A DNA stretch of 9,126 nucleotides from Elusimicrobia bacterium RIFCSPLOWO2_01_FULL_54_10 (GTDB lineage Bacteria; Elusimicrobiota; Elusimicrobia; 2-02-FULL-39-32): contig MGUQ01000040.1 of the NCBI GenBank assembly GCA_001799975.1, positions 1 to 9,126 on the forward strand, read 5' to 3'. A program made the translations under genes and the position numbers. Position 1 is the stretch's first letter, and each line of letters starts with the position of its first letter. Positions 1 through 6,655 of the stretch are shown here, one piece after another. The notes beneath the pieces are model-generated. The model made no database searches. It was not told the DNA's origin and was given only the letters and a program-made list of their open reading frames with translations.

Positions 1-570
1 CCCACCAGCGTGGCCGCGCATTATCGCAAGAACCCCGGAGAGGCCGCATTGAAAGAGCCGGAAACGTTTTACACCATTCAATATATTGAGGGCTCCCAGG
101 GACGCGGCAACCAGTTTGTGCGCCTGGTGGGGTTCAAGCGGCGCGTGGAGAAGGAATTCTTCCAGATCTACACGAGCGTGGAAGGCGTGGGCTACAAGAC
201 CGCGCTCAGATCCCTTGTTTTTCCCATCCAGAAGATCGCCCTGGCCATCGAGAGGAACGACCCGGCCACCTTGAAAAAACTCCCCCAGATCGGCGCGCGC
301 ACGGCGGAAAAAATGGTGGCCACGCTCAAAGGGCGCATGCAGAAATTCGCCCTGGACCTCTCCGCCGAGCCGCTCACCGCCGGCCCGGAGACCGACATGA
401 GCCTGGAAGTGCTGCAGGTGCTCAAGCAGGTGGGATACGGCGAGACGGAGTCCGCCGCGCTCATTTCGCGGGCTCTGGCGGGCAATGCAAAGATCAAATC
501 CGCCGAGGAAATGATTCAGGAGATCTTCAAGATCAAGAACGAGCCGCAGGCGGCGGCGAAGCGCAACTGA
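1..570 (+). CDS. ruvA: Holliday junction branch migration protein RuvA, 3' part (N-terminus outside window)
   Basis: RuvA binds the four-way Holliday junction as a tetramer and loads RuvB helicase rings on it during recombinational repair in the cytoplasm. The frame is open from the first base, giving 189 visible residues. Aligned to E. coli RuvA the fragment begins near residue 31, so about 30 residues of the OB-fold domain I are missing. The GTG at position 10 is an internal Val, not a start. Visible parts, numbered from the first codon: the end of domain I with YTIQYIEG and a longer than usual strand pair before LVGF (about 24-45); a first helix-hairpin-helix, EGVGYKTAL (about 61-69); a second, LPQIGARTAEKMV (about 94-106); and the RuvB-binding domain III, LEVLQVLKQVGYGETE (about 135-150). 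The domain I version resembles Planctomycetes-type RuvA. The stop overlaps the ruvB start by one base, which suggests translational coupling. Identification is firm. Confidence 0.95.
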   Translation, partial: PTSVAAHYRKNPGEAALKEPETFYTIQYIEGSQGRGNQFVRLVGFKRRVEKEFFQIYTSVEGVGYKTALRSLVFPIQKIALAIERNDPATLKKLPQIGARTAEKMVATLKGRMQKFALDLSAEPLTAGPETDMSLEVLQVLKQVGYGETESAALISRALAGNAKIKSAEEMIQEIFKIKNEPQAAAKRN

Positions 571-1604
571 TGCCCAGGGAACGGATCGTTTCGGGCAAGC
601 CCATCTCCCAGGAAGAGGAGAAATGGTCGTCGTCGTTGCGGCCCCAGTCTCTCGCGGATTTTGTGGGCCAGAACGCTCTCGTGGAGAAACTTTCCATCTC
701 CCTCGAAGCGGCAAAGAAACGCTCGGAGCCGCTGGAGCATATTTTGTTCTACGGCCCTCCGGGCCTGGGCAAGACAACCCTGGCCAATATCATCGCCAAG
801 GAGACGGGCGCCAAGATCTTCACCACCTCGGGCCCCGCCCTGGAACGCTCAGCGGACCTGATGGGCATCCTCACCAACCTGGCCCACGGCGACATCCTTT
901 TTATCGATGAAATCCACCGCCTTCCCACCATCATCGAGGAATTCCTCTACCCCGCCATGGAGGATTTCAAGATCGATTTTGTGGTGGACAAAGGCGCGTT
1001 CGCCAAGACCCTGAATGTTCCGCTCAAGCGCTTTACATTGATCGGCGCCACCACGCGCGCCGGATTTCTTTCCGCCCCCCTGCGCGAGCGGTTTGGGCTA
1101 TCCTATCACCTTGATTTTTATGACCCGCGGGATCTGGCCCACATCGTGCTCCGGAGCGCCAAACTGCTGTCCGCAAAGGTGGATGATGATGCCGCACATG
1201 AAATTGCCCGGCGGTCCCGGGGAACGCCCCGAATATCCAACCGCCTCCTGCGCCGAGTAAGGGATTTTTCCGACATCAAGAACTCCGGCCGGATCACGGC
1301 GGAATCGGCCGCGGACGCGCTCAAAATTGAAGGCATTGACGAGCTGGGATTGGACGGGCTGGACAAGAAGTATTTAGAGACCATCATCCGCCATCACAAG
1401 GGCGGCCCCGTGGGAGTGGAAGCCATCGCCGCCACCTTAAATGAGGAGGCGGAAACCCTGGAAGAGATGGTGGAGCCCTATTTATTGAAGATTGGGTACA
1501 TCAGCAGGACGAGAATGGGACGAAAAGCCAACGATTCCGCTTTCAAACACTTCAACCTGCCCGCGGGAACCGCAGCCCCGCAAACAGAACTTTCTCTCGA
1601 TTAA
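570..1604 (+). CDS. ruvB: Holliday junction branch migration ATPase RuvB
   Basis: RuvB is the hexameric AAA+ motor that pumps DNA through the RuvA-bound Holliday junction. The 344-residue protein is full length for the family. Visible motifs: Walker A GPPGLGKT (62-69); Walker B with FIDEIH (111-116); the RuvA-contacting hairpin region (about 135-155); sensor 1 in IGATTRAG (158-165); the arginine finger region LRERFG (171-176, finger probably R174); sensor 2 GTPR (218-221); and the winged-helix DNA-binding domain with HHKGGPVGVEAIA (275-287) and EPYLLKIGYISRT (302-314). The ATG shares its A with the last base of the ruvA stop (TGATG). No clear Shine-Dalgarno is visible, as expected for a coupled start. 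ruvC could lie upstream of the window but is not seen. The 3' end meets the converging barrel gene with a 4-base overlap. All key residues are intact. Confidence 0.98.
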   Translation: MPRERIVSGKPISQEEEKWSSSLRPQSLADFVGQNALVEKLSISLEAAKKRSEPLEHILFYGPPGLGKTTLANIIAKETGAKIFTTSGPALERSADLMGILTNLAHGDILFIDEIHRLPTIIEEFLYPAMEDFKIDFVVDKGAFAKTLNVPLKRFTLIGATTRAGFLSAPLRERFGLSYHLDFYDPRDLAHIVLRSAKLLSAKVDDDAAHEIARRSRGTPRISNRLLRRVRDFSDIKNSGRITAESAADALKIEGIDELGLDGLDKKYLETIIRHHKGGPVGVEAIAATLNEEAETLEEMVEPYLLKIGYISRTRMGRKANDSAFKHFNLPAGTAAPQTELSLD

Positions 1605-2563
1605 TCGCCCAGATCCATACCGTCAATGCTGTCCCAGCGGACCATAACACTGACCGTGTGCGCAATGCCGGCCTCGCTTCGGCTTAAAATCCCGTAATCC
1701 AGCTGAAAATATTGCCACCGAAGGCCAATCCCCGCCGTGGGCCGGGCATCCTCGCGATATTGCAGCCCCGCGCGCAAAATGAAAAAATCAACCATTTGCC
1801 ATTCCGCGCCTGCGGAACCGCCGGGATGCTGGCTGTCCCGAAACTGGTTTAATTCCCAGACGCCCATCAGGTTGGGCTCAGACTCCGCGTTGGACATCAT
1901 TTTGAATTTGTGGGAGCCTCCCACCCGAAACACGATCGGCATGGGCTCATGCTGTTCAAGGAACTGGATGGAGCGGCCGATGTTCTGGGCGGAGAACCCA
2001 AGAACATGCCTCTTGTTGAAATGCCACTGAACCCCAACATTGTGATTCACCGTGTTTGCCGAGTGCTCGTGCAGATTCCTGCGCAAATATTCTGCGTTAT
2101 AACCGACTGAAAACCGCTTCATGAACATGCGGCTCATGCCAAAACTCAATCCGTTGTCTGAAATGTCCACTTCACGCTCCAGATCATATCCGCTCATGTC
2201 CCTTTCCTTGTCGCTGGATCCAAACCGGCGATATTGAAGCGCAAACGAAACGGATTTGATCGGCTGAAGGCCGATGGCAAAAGACGTTAAATCGCTGCCC
2301 TGAAAGAGTACCGAGCGGGTAAAAGTGAGCTGATTATCTTCCAGGGTCGCCGTCGCAGCAGGATTGTATTCAAATGCGTGAATGTCCCCGGCGACGCCGC
2401 TTAATCCGGAGCCCAAGGCCACGGAGCGGGCGGAGATGGGCATCGTCAAAAATTGCGAACCGGCTTCTCCGGGAGTCAGCAAATATCCGGCGTTAACCGC
2501 GCCGGAACCCGCGGCCAATCCCAGAAGCAGCAATGCAGCGGAACGGAGCGGCTTCTTCATCAT
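1601..2563 (-). CDS. PorV/UPF0164-like outer-membrane beta-barrel protein (barrel 1)
   Basis: A predicted 320-residue exported protein. It has a signal peptide at 1-25 (KK, a Leu/Ala core, cleavage likely after AVNA). The mature N-terminus carries the PorV/PorQ/UPF0164 pattern: GSQFLTMPISARSVALGSG, then a D and a YNPA box (66-69). Alternating beta-strand sequence follows to a terminal strand ending in aromatic W310, with only 10 residues after it. PorV in type IX secretion is an outer-membrane barrel that collects cargo through its C-terminal domain and carries it to the attachment machinery. That role here is inference from family and context. The ATG lies in an ATGA overlap with the stop of the protease gene; a second ATG follows directly. 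No Shine-Dalgarno is visible, so coupling is likely. Its last strand resembles that of barrel 2 (4135-5292): FQLDYGILS and GIAHTVSV. A general transport barrel is the main alternative. Confidence 0.75.
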   Translation of the reverse strand: MMKKPLRSAALLLLGLAAGSGAVNAGYLLTPGEAGSQFLTMPISARSVALGSGLSGVAGDIHAFEYNPAATATLEDNQLTFTRSVLFQGSDLTSFAIGLQPIKSVSFALQYRRFGSSDKERDMSGYDLEREVDISDNGLSFGMSRMFMKRFSVGYNAEYLRRNLHEHSANTVNHNVGVQWHFNKRHVLGFSAQNIGRSIQFLEQHEPMPIVFRVGGSHKFKMMSNAESEPNLMGVWELNQFRDSQHPGGSAGAEWQMVDFFILRAGLQYREDARPTAGIGLRWQYFQLDYGILSRSEAGIAHTVSVMVRWDSIDGMDLGD

Positions 2564-4086
2564 CGGACTAAGAACACTTTGTTCCTGGATTTGCCGCGCG
2601 TGGTCTCCAGTTCGTAAAAATAGACCCCGCTGGCCACGCTGACCCCATCGTCATTCTTGCCGTCCCAAATGTTATTGCTTGTGATGGTGCGCACCGGAAC
2701 ACCGGCGGCATTGATTATTTTAACTTTTACAACCGTTCCCCCAAGATCTTCCGGAATGCGGAATGTCACCCGGTTCAAGCCCCGGGCGATGAACGGATTG
2801 GGCATGGGGACGGTTTCATCCTGCGGGGGCGGGATGAGCGCGCCCGGAATGGCCCGAACGGCCCTGAATGCGTTGACCAGGCCGAACCCGGTTAGAGTAT
2901 CGTACCCCGGAGGGTCAACGTCACTCGCCGTCTGCACAAGAATGCTTCTGATTCGAGACGGTGTGAGGCGGGGTTCAAGAGAAAGCAAAAGGGAAGCGAT
3001 TCCGGTGACATGGGGAGCAGCTCCAGAAGTCCCGCCGAAGGTGAATGTGTATGTGTCCGGGTTGACCCCGTCAGCAGATGTGGTATATGTCAAGACGCCG
3101 GGAGCGATGACCGCAATTTCAGGACCCGTATTTGAGAAATTTGCGAGGACACCTGAAGTGGTGGATGCTCCCACGGCAATAACGCCGGGGTAAGCCGCCG
3201 GAAAAAGGACGGGTTCAGTATTCCCATCATTACCGGCCGAGGCCACAACGGTGATCCTCTCAGCCAAGGCTCTGTCAATGGCATCTTGAAGGATCGATGA
3301 TCCCGAAGCGCCGCCAAAGCTCATGTTCATGATGTTCACGCCTTTTGCAATGGCGTAGTCCACTCCCAATATAATGTGCGAATCCAGGCAGTCGTCACTG
3401 CACACTTTCACCGCCAGGATCTTCGCGTTGTTATGGATGCCCGCAATGCCAATCCCATTATTTGCTGTCGCCGCGATAATCCCGGCAACGGCAGTGCCGT
3501 GCCCGATTCCGGATCCGTCATCATCCATGGGGTCCGCGTCATCATTGAAAAAATCAAAACCGTCGTAGACCTTTACGCGGAAAGCTCCGCCAAGATCATC
3601 GTGGTTGTAATCCACGCCCGAGTCCAGCACCGCGACCTTGACCTCGGCCAATCCTGTGCCTGTGGTGACTCCCCAGGCATCCGTGATCTGCAGTTGAGTC
3701 AGGGCATATTGCTGCGAAAAATAAGTGTCGTTAAAAGTGACCCCGGTGAGCTTTCTGACATAATCCGGTTCTGCGCTTTCAACTTCAGGGCTTGCTCTGA
3801 AGTTTTGGAGGGTTTCCAGAAGAGAGGAAGAAGATACTTTCAGTGTTTCCGCATTGAGCCCGGTGATTTCGCGCGAAGACCGAACCCCCGAGGAAAACCG
3901 GAGCGCCGCCCGCCGGGCGGCGGAAACCCCGGTCCGGTATTTCACAATGATCTGGTCGCTGGCGACTTCGACTTTTTTTCCGGTTTTCGGATCTGTGATA
4001 AAAGTGGTTTCGATGCAGAAAACCGTCCCCTGCAGAAGAAGAGATTGCAAGAACGCCCAGGCAAGAAGCTTAGTTATTCTTGTCAT
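2560..4086 (-). CDS. Secreted subtilisin-like (S8) serine protease with FlgD-Ig/T9SS-like C-terminal domain
   Basis: A predicted extracellular serine endopeptidase of 508 residues from the ATG at 4086. A TTG nine bases upstream is possible but overlaps the proposed -10 box. Layout: signal peptide about 1-24; I9/fervidolysin-like propeptide about 44-109, starting DQIIVKYRTG and ending EPDYV; subtilase domain about 120-410 with Asp155 (VAVLDSG), His196 (GHGTAVAG), oxyanion Asn286 (SAGND) and Ser354 (GTSGAAPHV); a Pro-rich linker; then a FlgD-Ig-like domain (about 427-508) with IWDGKNDDG and GVYFYELE, ending NKVFLVR. All catalytic residues are present, so it should be active. Gly follows the catalytic Ser, where Met is commoner. 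Cys229 and Cys233 (CSDDC) form a close pair of unknown role. The C-terminal domain resembles type A sorting domains of T9SS cargo and matches the tail of the propeller protein at 5289-6572. The stop overlaps the start of barrel 1. Protease identity is firm; the T9SS-like route is inference. Confidence 0.93.
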   Translation of the reverse strand: MTRITKLLAWAFLQSLLLQGTVFCIETTFITDPKTGKKVEVASDQIIVKYRTGVSAARRAALRFSSGVRSSREITGLNAETLKVSSSSLLETLQNFRASPEVESAEPDYVRKLTGVTFNDTYFSQQYALTQLQITDAWGVTTGTGLAEVKVAVLDSGVDYNHDDLGGAFRVKVYDGFDFFNDDADPMDDDGSGIGHGTAVAGIIAATANNGIGIAGIHNNAKILAVKVCSDDCLDSHIILGVDYAIAKGVNIMNMSFGGASGSSILQDAIDRALAERITVVASAGNDGNTEPVLFPAAYPGVIAVGASTTSGVLANFSNTGPEIAVIAPGVLTYTTSADGVNPDTYTFTFGGTSGAAPHVTGIASLLLSLEPRLTPSRIRSILVQTASDVDPPGYDTLTGFGLVNAFRAVRAIPGALIPPPQDETVPMPNPFIARGLNRVTFRIPEDLGGTVVKVKIINAAGVPVRTITSNNIWDGKNDDGVSVASGVYFYELETTRGKSRNKVFLVR

Positions 4087-4094
4087 CGTTTGCA

Positions 4095-4123
4095 AATATG
4101 CTATATAAAGCCCGTAAAGTCAA
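4095..4123 (-). promoter_or_regulatory. Candidate sigma-70-type promoter for the protease/barrel 1 unit
   Basis: Read on the - strand, TTGACT (4123-4118, five of six to the -35 consensus) is followed after 17 bases by CATATT (4100-4095, four of six to the -10 consensus). It lies in the 48-base gap between barrel 2 and the protease gene. Transcription would start about 1-2 bases before the protease ATG at 4086, giving an essentially leaderless mRNA. This fits the absence of any Shine-Dalgarno there. The -10 match is modest and AT-rich gaps yield such matches by chance. Confidence 0.4.
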
Positions 4124-4134
4124 GGTAAGCGATT

Positions 4135-5292
4135 TCATTCCTGTTCTTCCTCTTTTTTCTTTCTTCTTATTTCGTCATCGTCCTGAAGATAATATTCATC
4201 CTCATTCTTGGGTTTTTCCTTTATCAATGGGAGTTCATCTTTATAGTAATCTTTCATGAGAGTGTCTTGATCCTTTTTGGCCGGTTCAATTTCCTTTCTC
4301 AGATCGATCAGTTCGATCTTTTCATCTTTCCCTGCTTTGGGGAGATCTTCTCCAAACCGGAAGGATACGGTGACGCGGTGGGACAGCCCAAAATCAATCT
4401 CGCTTAAAAACGCATAGTCCATTTGAAACCTGGCTTCCCTGAAACCCAAGCCCACGCTGTAGTTTTCATGATGGGTGTTGAGCCTCATCCCGGCCCGCAA
4501 AAAGACCGCTCTTGAATTGTACCGTCCGCGGGCATATTCAGCCGATACCCTGTGCGTCATGATCTGTCCGGATGCTTTTTCCCCTTGATACGCTCCCAGG
4601 AGAGACCCCAGGGTGGCGTTTTCCGGCGTGACGGCTGAAAAACCGAAGGATTCCGTCCTGGGGAGGTCGTTCCCGGCAGTCTTATAGGTGATCTGTGAGC
4701 CCAAATTTTGAAGCGATGCTCCCGCGGTGAATTTTTCCCCGACCCAGTTGTGAAGCGGGTAAAGCATCACTCCGGCGTCCAAGGCGAACGCCCGGGCGCG
4801 ATATTGTTCCACCAGGGTGGACATGGCGAATTTGGGCGTCACGCCCGCAGAAACATACCGGTTGATCCGGGCGCCGAACGACAAAGCTCCCAGATAAGAA
4901 GTTTCAGCGTTAAACGAGCGGGAGGTGCCGTCCAGAGAATGGACGTCGATCGTGCCGGCAGTGTAAAAGAGAAGGGATCCGCCCACTCCAAACTTCATGT
5001 TCATCAGCGACAGGGGGTATCCATAAGAAAGAGCGCTGTAGCGGCTGTCATCGTGCCCGGTCGCGAAAGAAAACTCAACCTCGGGGCGGCGGAGGGAGGA
5101 AAGGCCCGAAGGATTGCTTAAAATTGAATCGGCGCCTTCGACGCCCACCACATTGACGCCGCCCAGGCCGACCTGCCGGGCATTCAAATTCTCGGTCAAA
5201 AAATTGGCGGATGTGGTCCCGGCCAACGCATGCGGGACGGAAGCCAATGACAAAAGAAGCGGCACAATCAGGAATGGACGCTGACCCGTCAT
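4135..5292 (-). CDS. PorV/UPF0164-like outer-membrane beta-barrel with charged C-terminal tail (barrel 2)
   Basis: A predicted 385-residue exported barrel. The signal peptide is about 1-24 (FLIVPLLLSLASVPHALA). The mature N-terminus has the PorV-family pattern: ANFLTENLNARQVGLGG, then a D and an SNPSGL box (59-64). Strand-rich sequence runs to a typical outer-membrane terminal strand ending in Phe313 (VTVSFRF). Its last strands match barrel 1: FQMDYAFLS and GLSHRVTV. Unlike barrel 1, about 72 residues follow the barrel (314-385), rich in Lys, Glu and Asp and ending KKKEEEQE, probably a disordered periplasmic extension. The start lies in an ATGA overlap with the propeller gene stop and has no visible Shine-Dalgarno, so it is probably made by coupled translation. 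By analogy with PorV it may receive or anchor the propeller protein encoded just upstream; this is inference. No enzyme motif is visible. Confidence 0.75.
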   Translation of the reverse strand: MTGQRPFLIVPLLLSLASVPHALAGTTSANFLTENLNARQVGLGGVNVVGVEGADSILSNPSGLSSLRRPEVEFSFATGHDDSRYSALSYGYPLSLMNMKFGVGGSLLFYTAGTIDVHSLDGTSRSFNAETSYLGALSFGARINRYVSAGVTPKFAMSTLVEQYRARAFALDAGVMLYPLHNWVGEKFTAGASLQNLGSQITYKTAGNDLPRTESFGFSAVTPENATLGSLLGAYQGEKASGQIMTHRVSAEYARGRYNSRAVFLRAGMRLNTHHENYSVGLGFREARFQMDYAFLSEIDFGLSHRVTVSFRFGEDLPKAGKDEKIELIDLRKEIEPAKKDQDTLMKDYYKDELPLIKEKPKNEDEYYLQDDDEIRRKKKEEEQE

Positions 5293-6572
5293 TTAATGAC
5301 CGCGATCTTGTGATTTTGCGAAAAGTTGGGCGCTTCCATGCGCACAAAATATATTCCGGTGGACACGATTTCCCCGCCGTCGGTTTTCCCGTCCCAAACG
5401 ACGGTGACAGGGGCAGGTCTTTCATTGCTGTGCTCATCCAGGAGAGTGCGGACAAGCCGGCCCTGCATCGTATAAATTTTTAAGGAAACCCTTCCCGCAA
5501 TGATGAACCTGTAATAAATGGTCACGGATTCGCCCTTGGAGGGGTCAAAGAGATTATTCACCGGCCTTACGGACCCATATTGCGTGATCGGGGCTGTGCT
5601 CACAAACGTGGAGTCGGTGGCCGAGCCGGCAGGAGAATCCTTGATGATGGTGCCGGACGCTCCGACGGCAAAACCCAGGGTGGAATTGATAAAGAAGACG
5701 TCGGAAAGATTGTTTGTGGTCGAACTTGTCTCCTGAAGAAATGTGGTTCCGGAATTTGTGGATTTATAGATGAGGCCCCCATCGCCTGCAATCCAGCCGG
5801 TGTCCGTGCTGATAAAGTGAACCGCGTTAAAATCCGTGGCCACACCGAGCCTCGAGCTCCAGGAGTCGCCCTTATTAACCGTTTTAAGAACAGGGCCCGT
5901 AAAAAGGGAGTCACAAGCGATGAACCCCGTGCTGAAATTAACAAAAAAGACGTCGTTAAGAGCGCTTAGCGTCGTTACGGGAGATATCTGGGTCCAGTTA
6001 TTGCCCCCATTGCCCGTTCGAATGAGGGTATCAGAATCTCCAACGGCCCAACCGGTGGATTCATTGACAAAAAAAACAGATCTGAGACTGACAGATGGAG
6101 ATTCTCCGCTGGGATCGCCGGACCGCCAGAAATATCCGGAGTCGGTGGAAATCCTCACGGTTCCGGAAGCGCCGACGGCAACGACCGTGCCGGTGGAATT
6201 GGCCCAGTGCGCCGCAAAGAGGGTGTTCCCGGTTCCGCTGGCCATGGCTTGCCAGGTGATGGCGTCGGTCGTTCTCAAAATAAGGCCTCCGGCTCCAACG
6301 ACAACGCCAGTGGATGAATCGGCACCGGAAAACTTCACATCATGAAGGGTGACGGCCACTCCGCTCGTCTGTGCCGCCCAGTCCGTGCCGGCATTTACCG
6401 TCTTGAGGATCGTTCCTGATGCGCCCACGGTCCAGCCGGTGCTCGTGTCAATAAAATAGACGGCATTCAAGTCCTGGCCCGTGCCGCTGTTGGAGAAACG
6501 CCAGACCGCTTCCGCCCGTCCCGCGGAAAGCAGAAGAATCCCGAAAATAAATACCCGACCTATCCGTCTCAA
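5289..6572 (-). CDS. Secreted seven-repeat Ycf48-like beta-propeller with FlgD-Ig/T9SS-like C-terminal domain
   Basis: A predicted secreted 427-residue protein from a TTG start. The frame stays open upstream to 6656, but that stretch holds a -10 box and a terminator hairpin. The TTG at 6572 sits four bases after AGGAGG and gives a clean signal peptide (MRRIGRVFIFGILLLSAG, cleavage after AEA, residue 22). Seven repeats follow, starting near residues 35, 76, 118, 163, 205, 248 and 289, with a period of 41-45. The pattern is LxxVxFxxxxTGWxVGxxG, then KTxNxGxxW, typical of Ycf48/BNR-type propellers. Residues about 342-427 form a FlgD-Ig-like domain with VWDGKTDGG and GIYFVRME, ending HKIAVIK, like the protease tail. 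Ycf48 is a photosystem II assembly factor, but nothing photosynthetic is seen here. A binding, adhesion or scaffold role at the cell surface is more likely. The ligand is unknown. The stop overlaps the barrel 2 start (ATGA). Confidence 0.88.
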   Translation of the reverse strand: MRRIGRVFIFGILLLSAGRAEAVWRFSNSGTGQDLNAVYFIDTSTGWTVGASGTILKTVNAGTDWAAQTSGVAVTLHDVKFSGADSSTGVVVGAGGLILRTTDAITWQAMASGTGNTLFAAHWANSTGTVVAVGASGTVRISTDSGYFWRSGDPSGESPSVSLRSVFFVNESTGWAVGDSDTLIRTGNGGNNWTQISPVTTLSALNDVFFVNFSTGFIACDSLFTGPVLKTVNKGDSWSSRLGVATDFNAVHFISTDTGWIAGDGGLIYKSTNSGTTFLQETSSTTNNLSDVFFINSTLGFAVGASGTIIKDSPAGSATDSTFVSTAPITQYGSVRPVNNLFDPSKGESVTIYYRFIIAGRVSLKIYTMQGRLVRTLLDEHSNERPAPVTVVWDGKTDGGEIVSTGIYFVRMEAPNFSQNHKIAVIK

Positions 6573-6576
6573 AATG

Positions 6577-6582
6577 CCTCCT
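6577..6582 (-). promoter_or_regulatory. Perfect Shine-Dalgarno fixing the propeller gene start
   Basis: AGGAGG on the - strand, four bases before the TTG at 6572. The spacing is slightly short but usable. It is the only strong ribosome binding site on this strand of the window. It decides the start, because the longer frame lacks one and would begin inside the promoter. Confidence 0.8.
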
Positions 6583-6585
6583 GAC

Positions 6586-6631
6586 AAAAAAAACGAGAAC
6601 GGGATCCGCTCATGCGGCGGACTCATTCTCG
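6586..6631 (-). terminator. Strong intrinsic terminator / candidate attenuator before the propeller gene
   Basis: On the - strand, the arm at 6631-6617 (CGAGAATGAGTCCGC) pairs with the arm at 6609-6594 (GCGGATCCCGTTCTCG). The outer 6 base pairs and inner 5 base pairs are perfect. Between them lie a U-G pair, two G-C pairs, one A-C mismatch and one bulged base. The loop has 7 bases, and eight T follow (6593-6586). It can end transcripts coming from the radical SAM gene. It also lies downstream of the promoter at 6656-6684 and upstream of the ribosome binding site, so transcripts of the propeller unit must read through it. Confidence 0.88.
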
Positions 6632-6655
6632 GCGATGGCCCATCAAACTGTTTCA

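Larger units (their letters stand above)
6573..6649 (-). promoter_or_regulatory. Candidate 77-base leader with attenuator, or short terminated RNA
   Basis: If transcription starts about 7 bases after the -10 box (near 6649), the leader runs about 77 bases to the propeller start. The terminator would cut it to about 64 bases. It holds a small GATG/CATC hairpin (6644-6634), the terminator and the Shine-Dalgarno. The only competing pairing I see is weak: GATGGG (6644-6639) with CCCGTT (6603-6598), two G-U pairs included. It matches no riboswitch class I recognise. It could be an attenuated leader, a small RNA, or simply a terminator for the upstream genes. Confidence 0.4.

Noticed and set aside
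10..12. GTG as the ruvA start codon
   Set aside because: The frame is open to the window edge, and the Val aligns inside RuvA domain I about 30 residues from the true N-terminus. A start here would remove half of the OB fold.
3904..3922. Perfect 8-base-pair GC hairpin (CGCCGCCC / GGGCGGCG) inside the protease gene
   Set aside because: It lies in an Arg/Ala-rich part of the propeptide where GC-rich codons make such palindromes common, and no T-run follows on either strand.
3376..4128. 250-codon + strand frame opposite the protease gene
   Set aside because: No domain, no signal peptide and no ribosome binding site. The - strand protease with an intact catalytic set explains the region.
4144..4168. 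25-base pure pyrimidine tract on the + strand
   Set aside because: It is fully explained by Lys and Glu codons of the barrel 2 tail. It is not a clear mirror repeat, so I do not claim a triplex or regulatory role.
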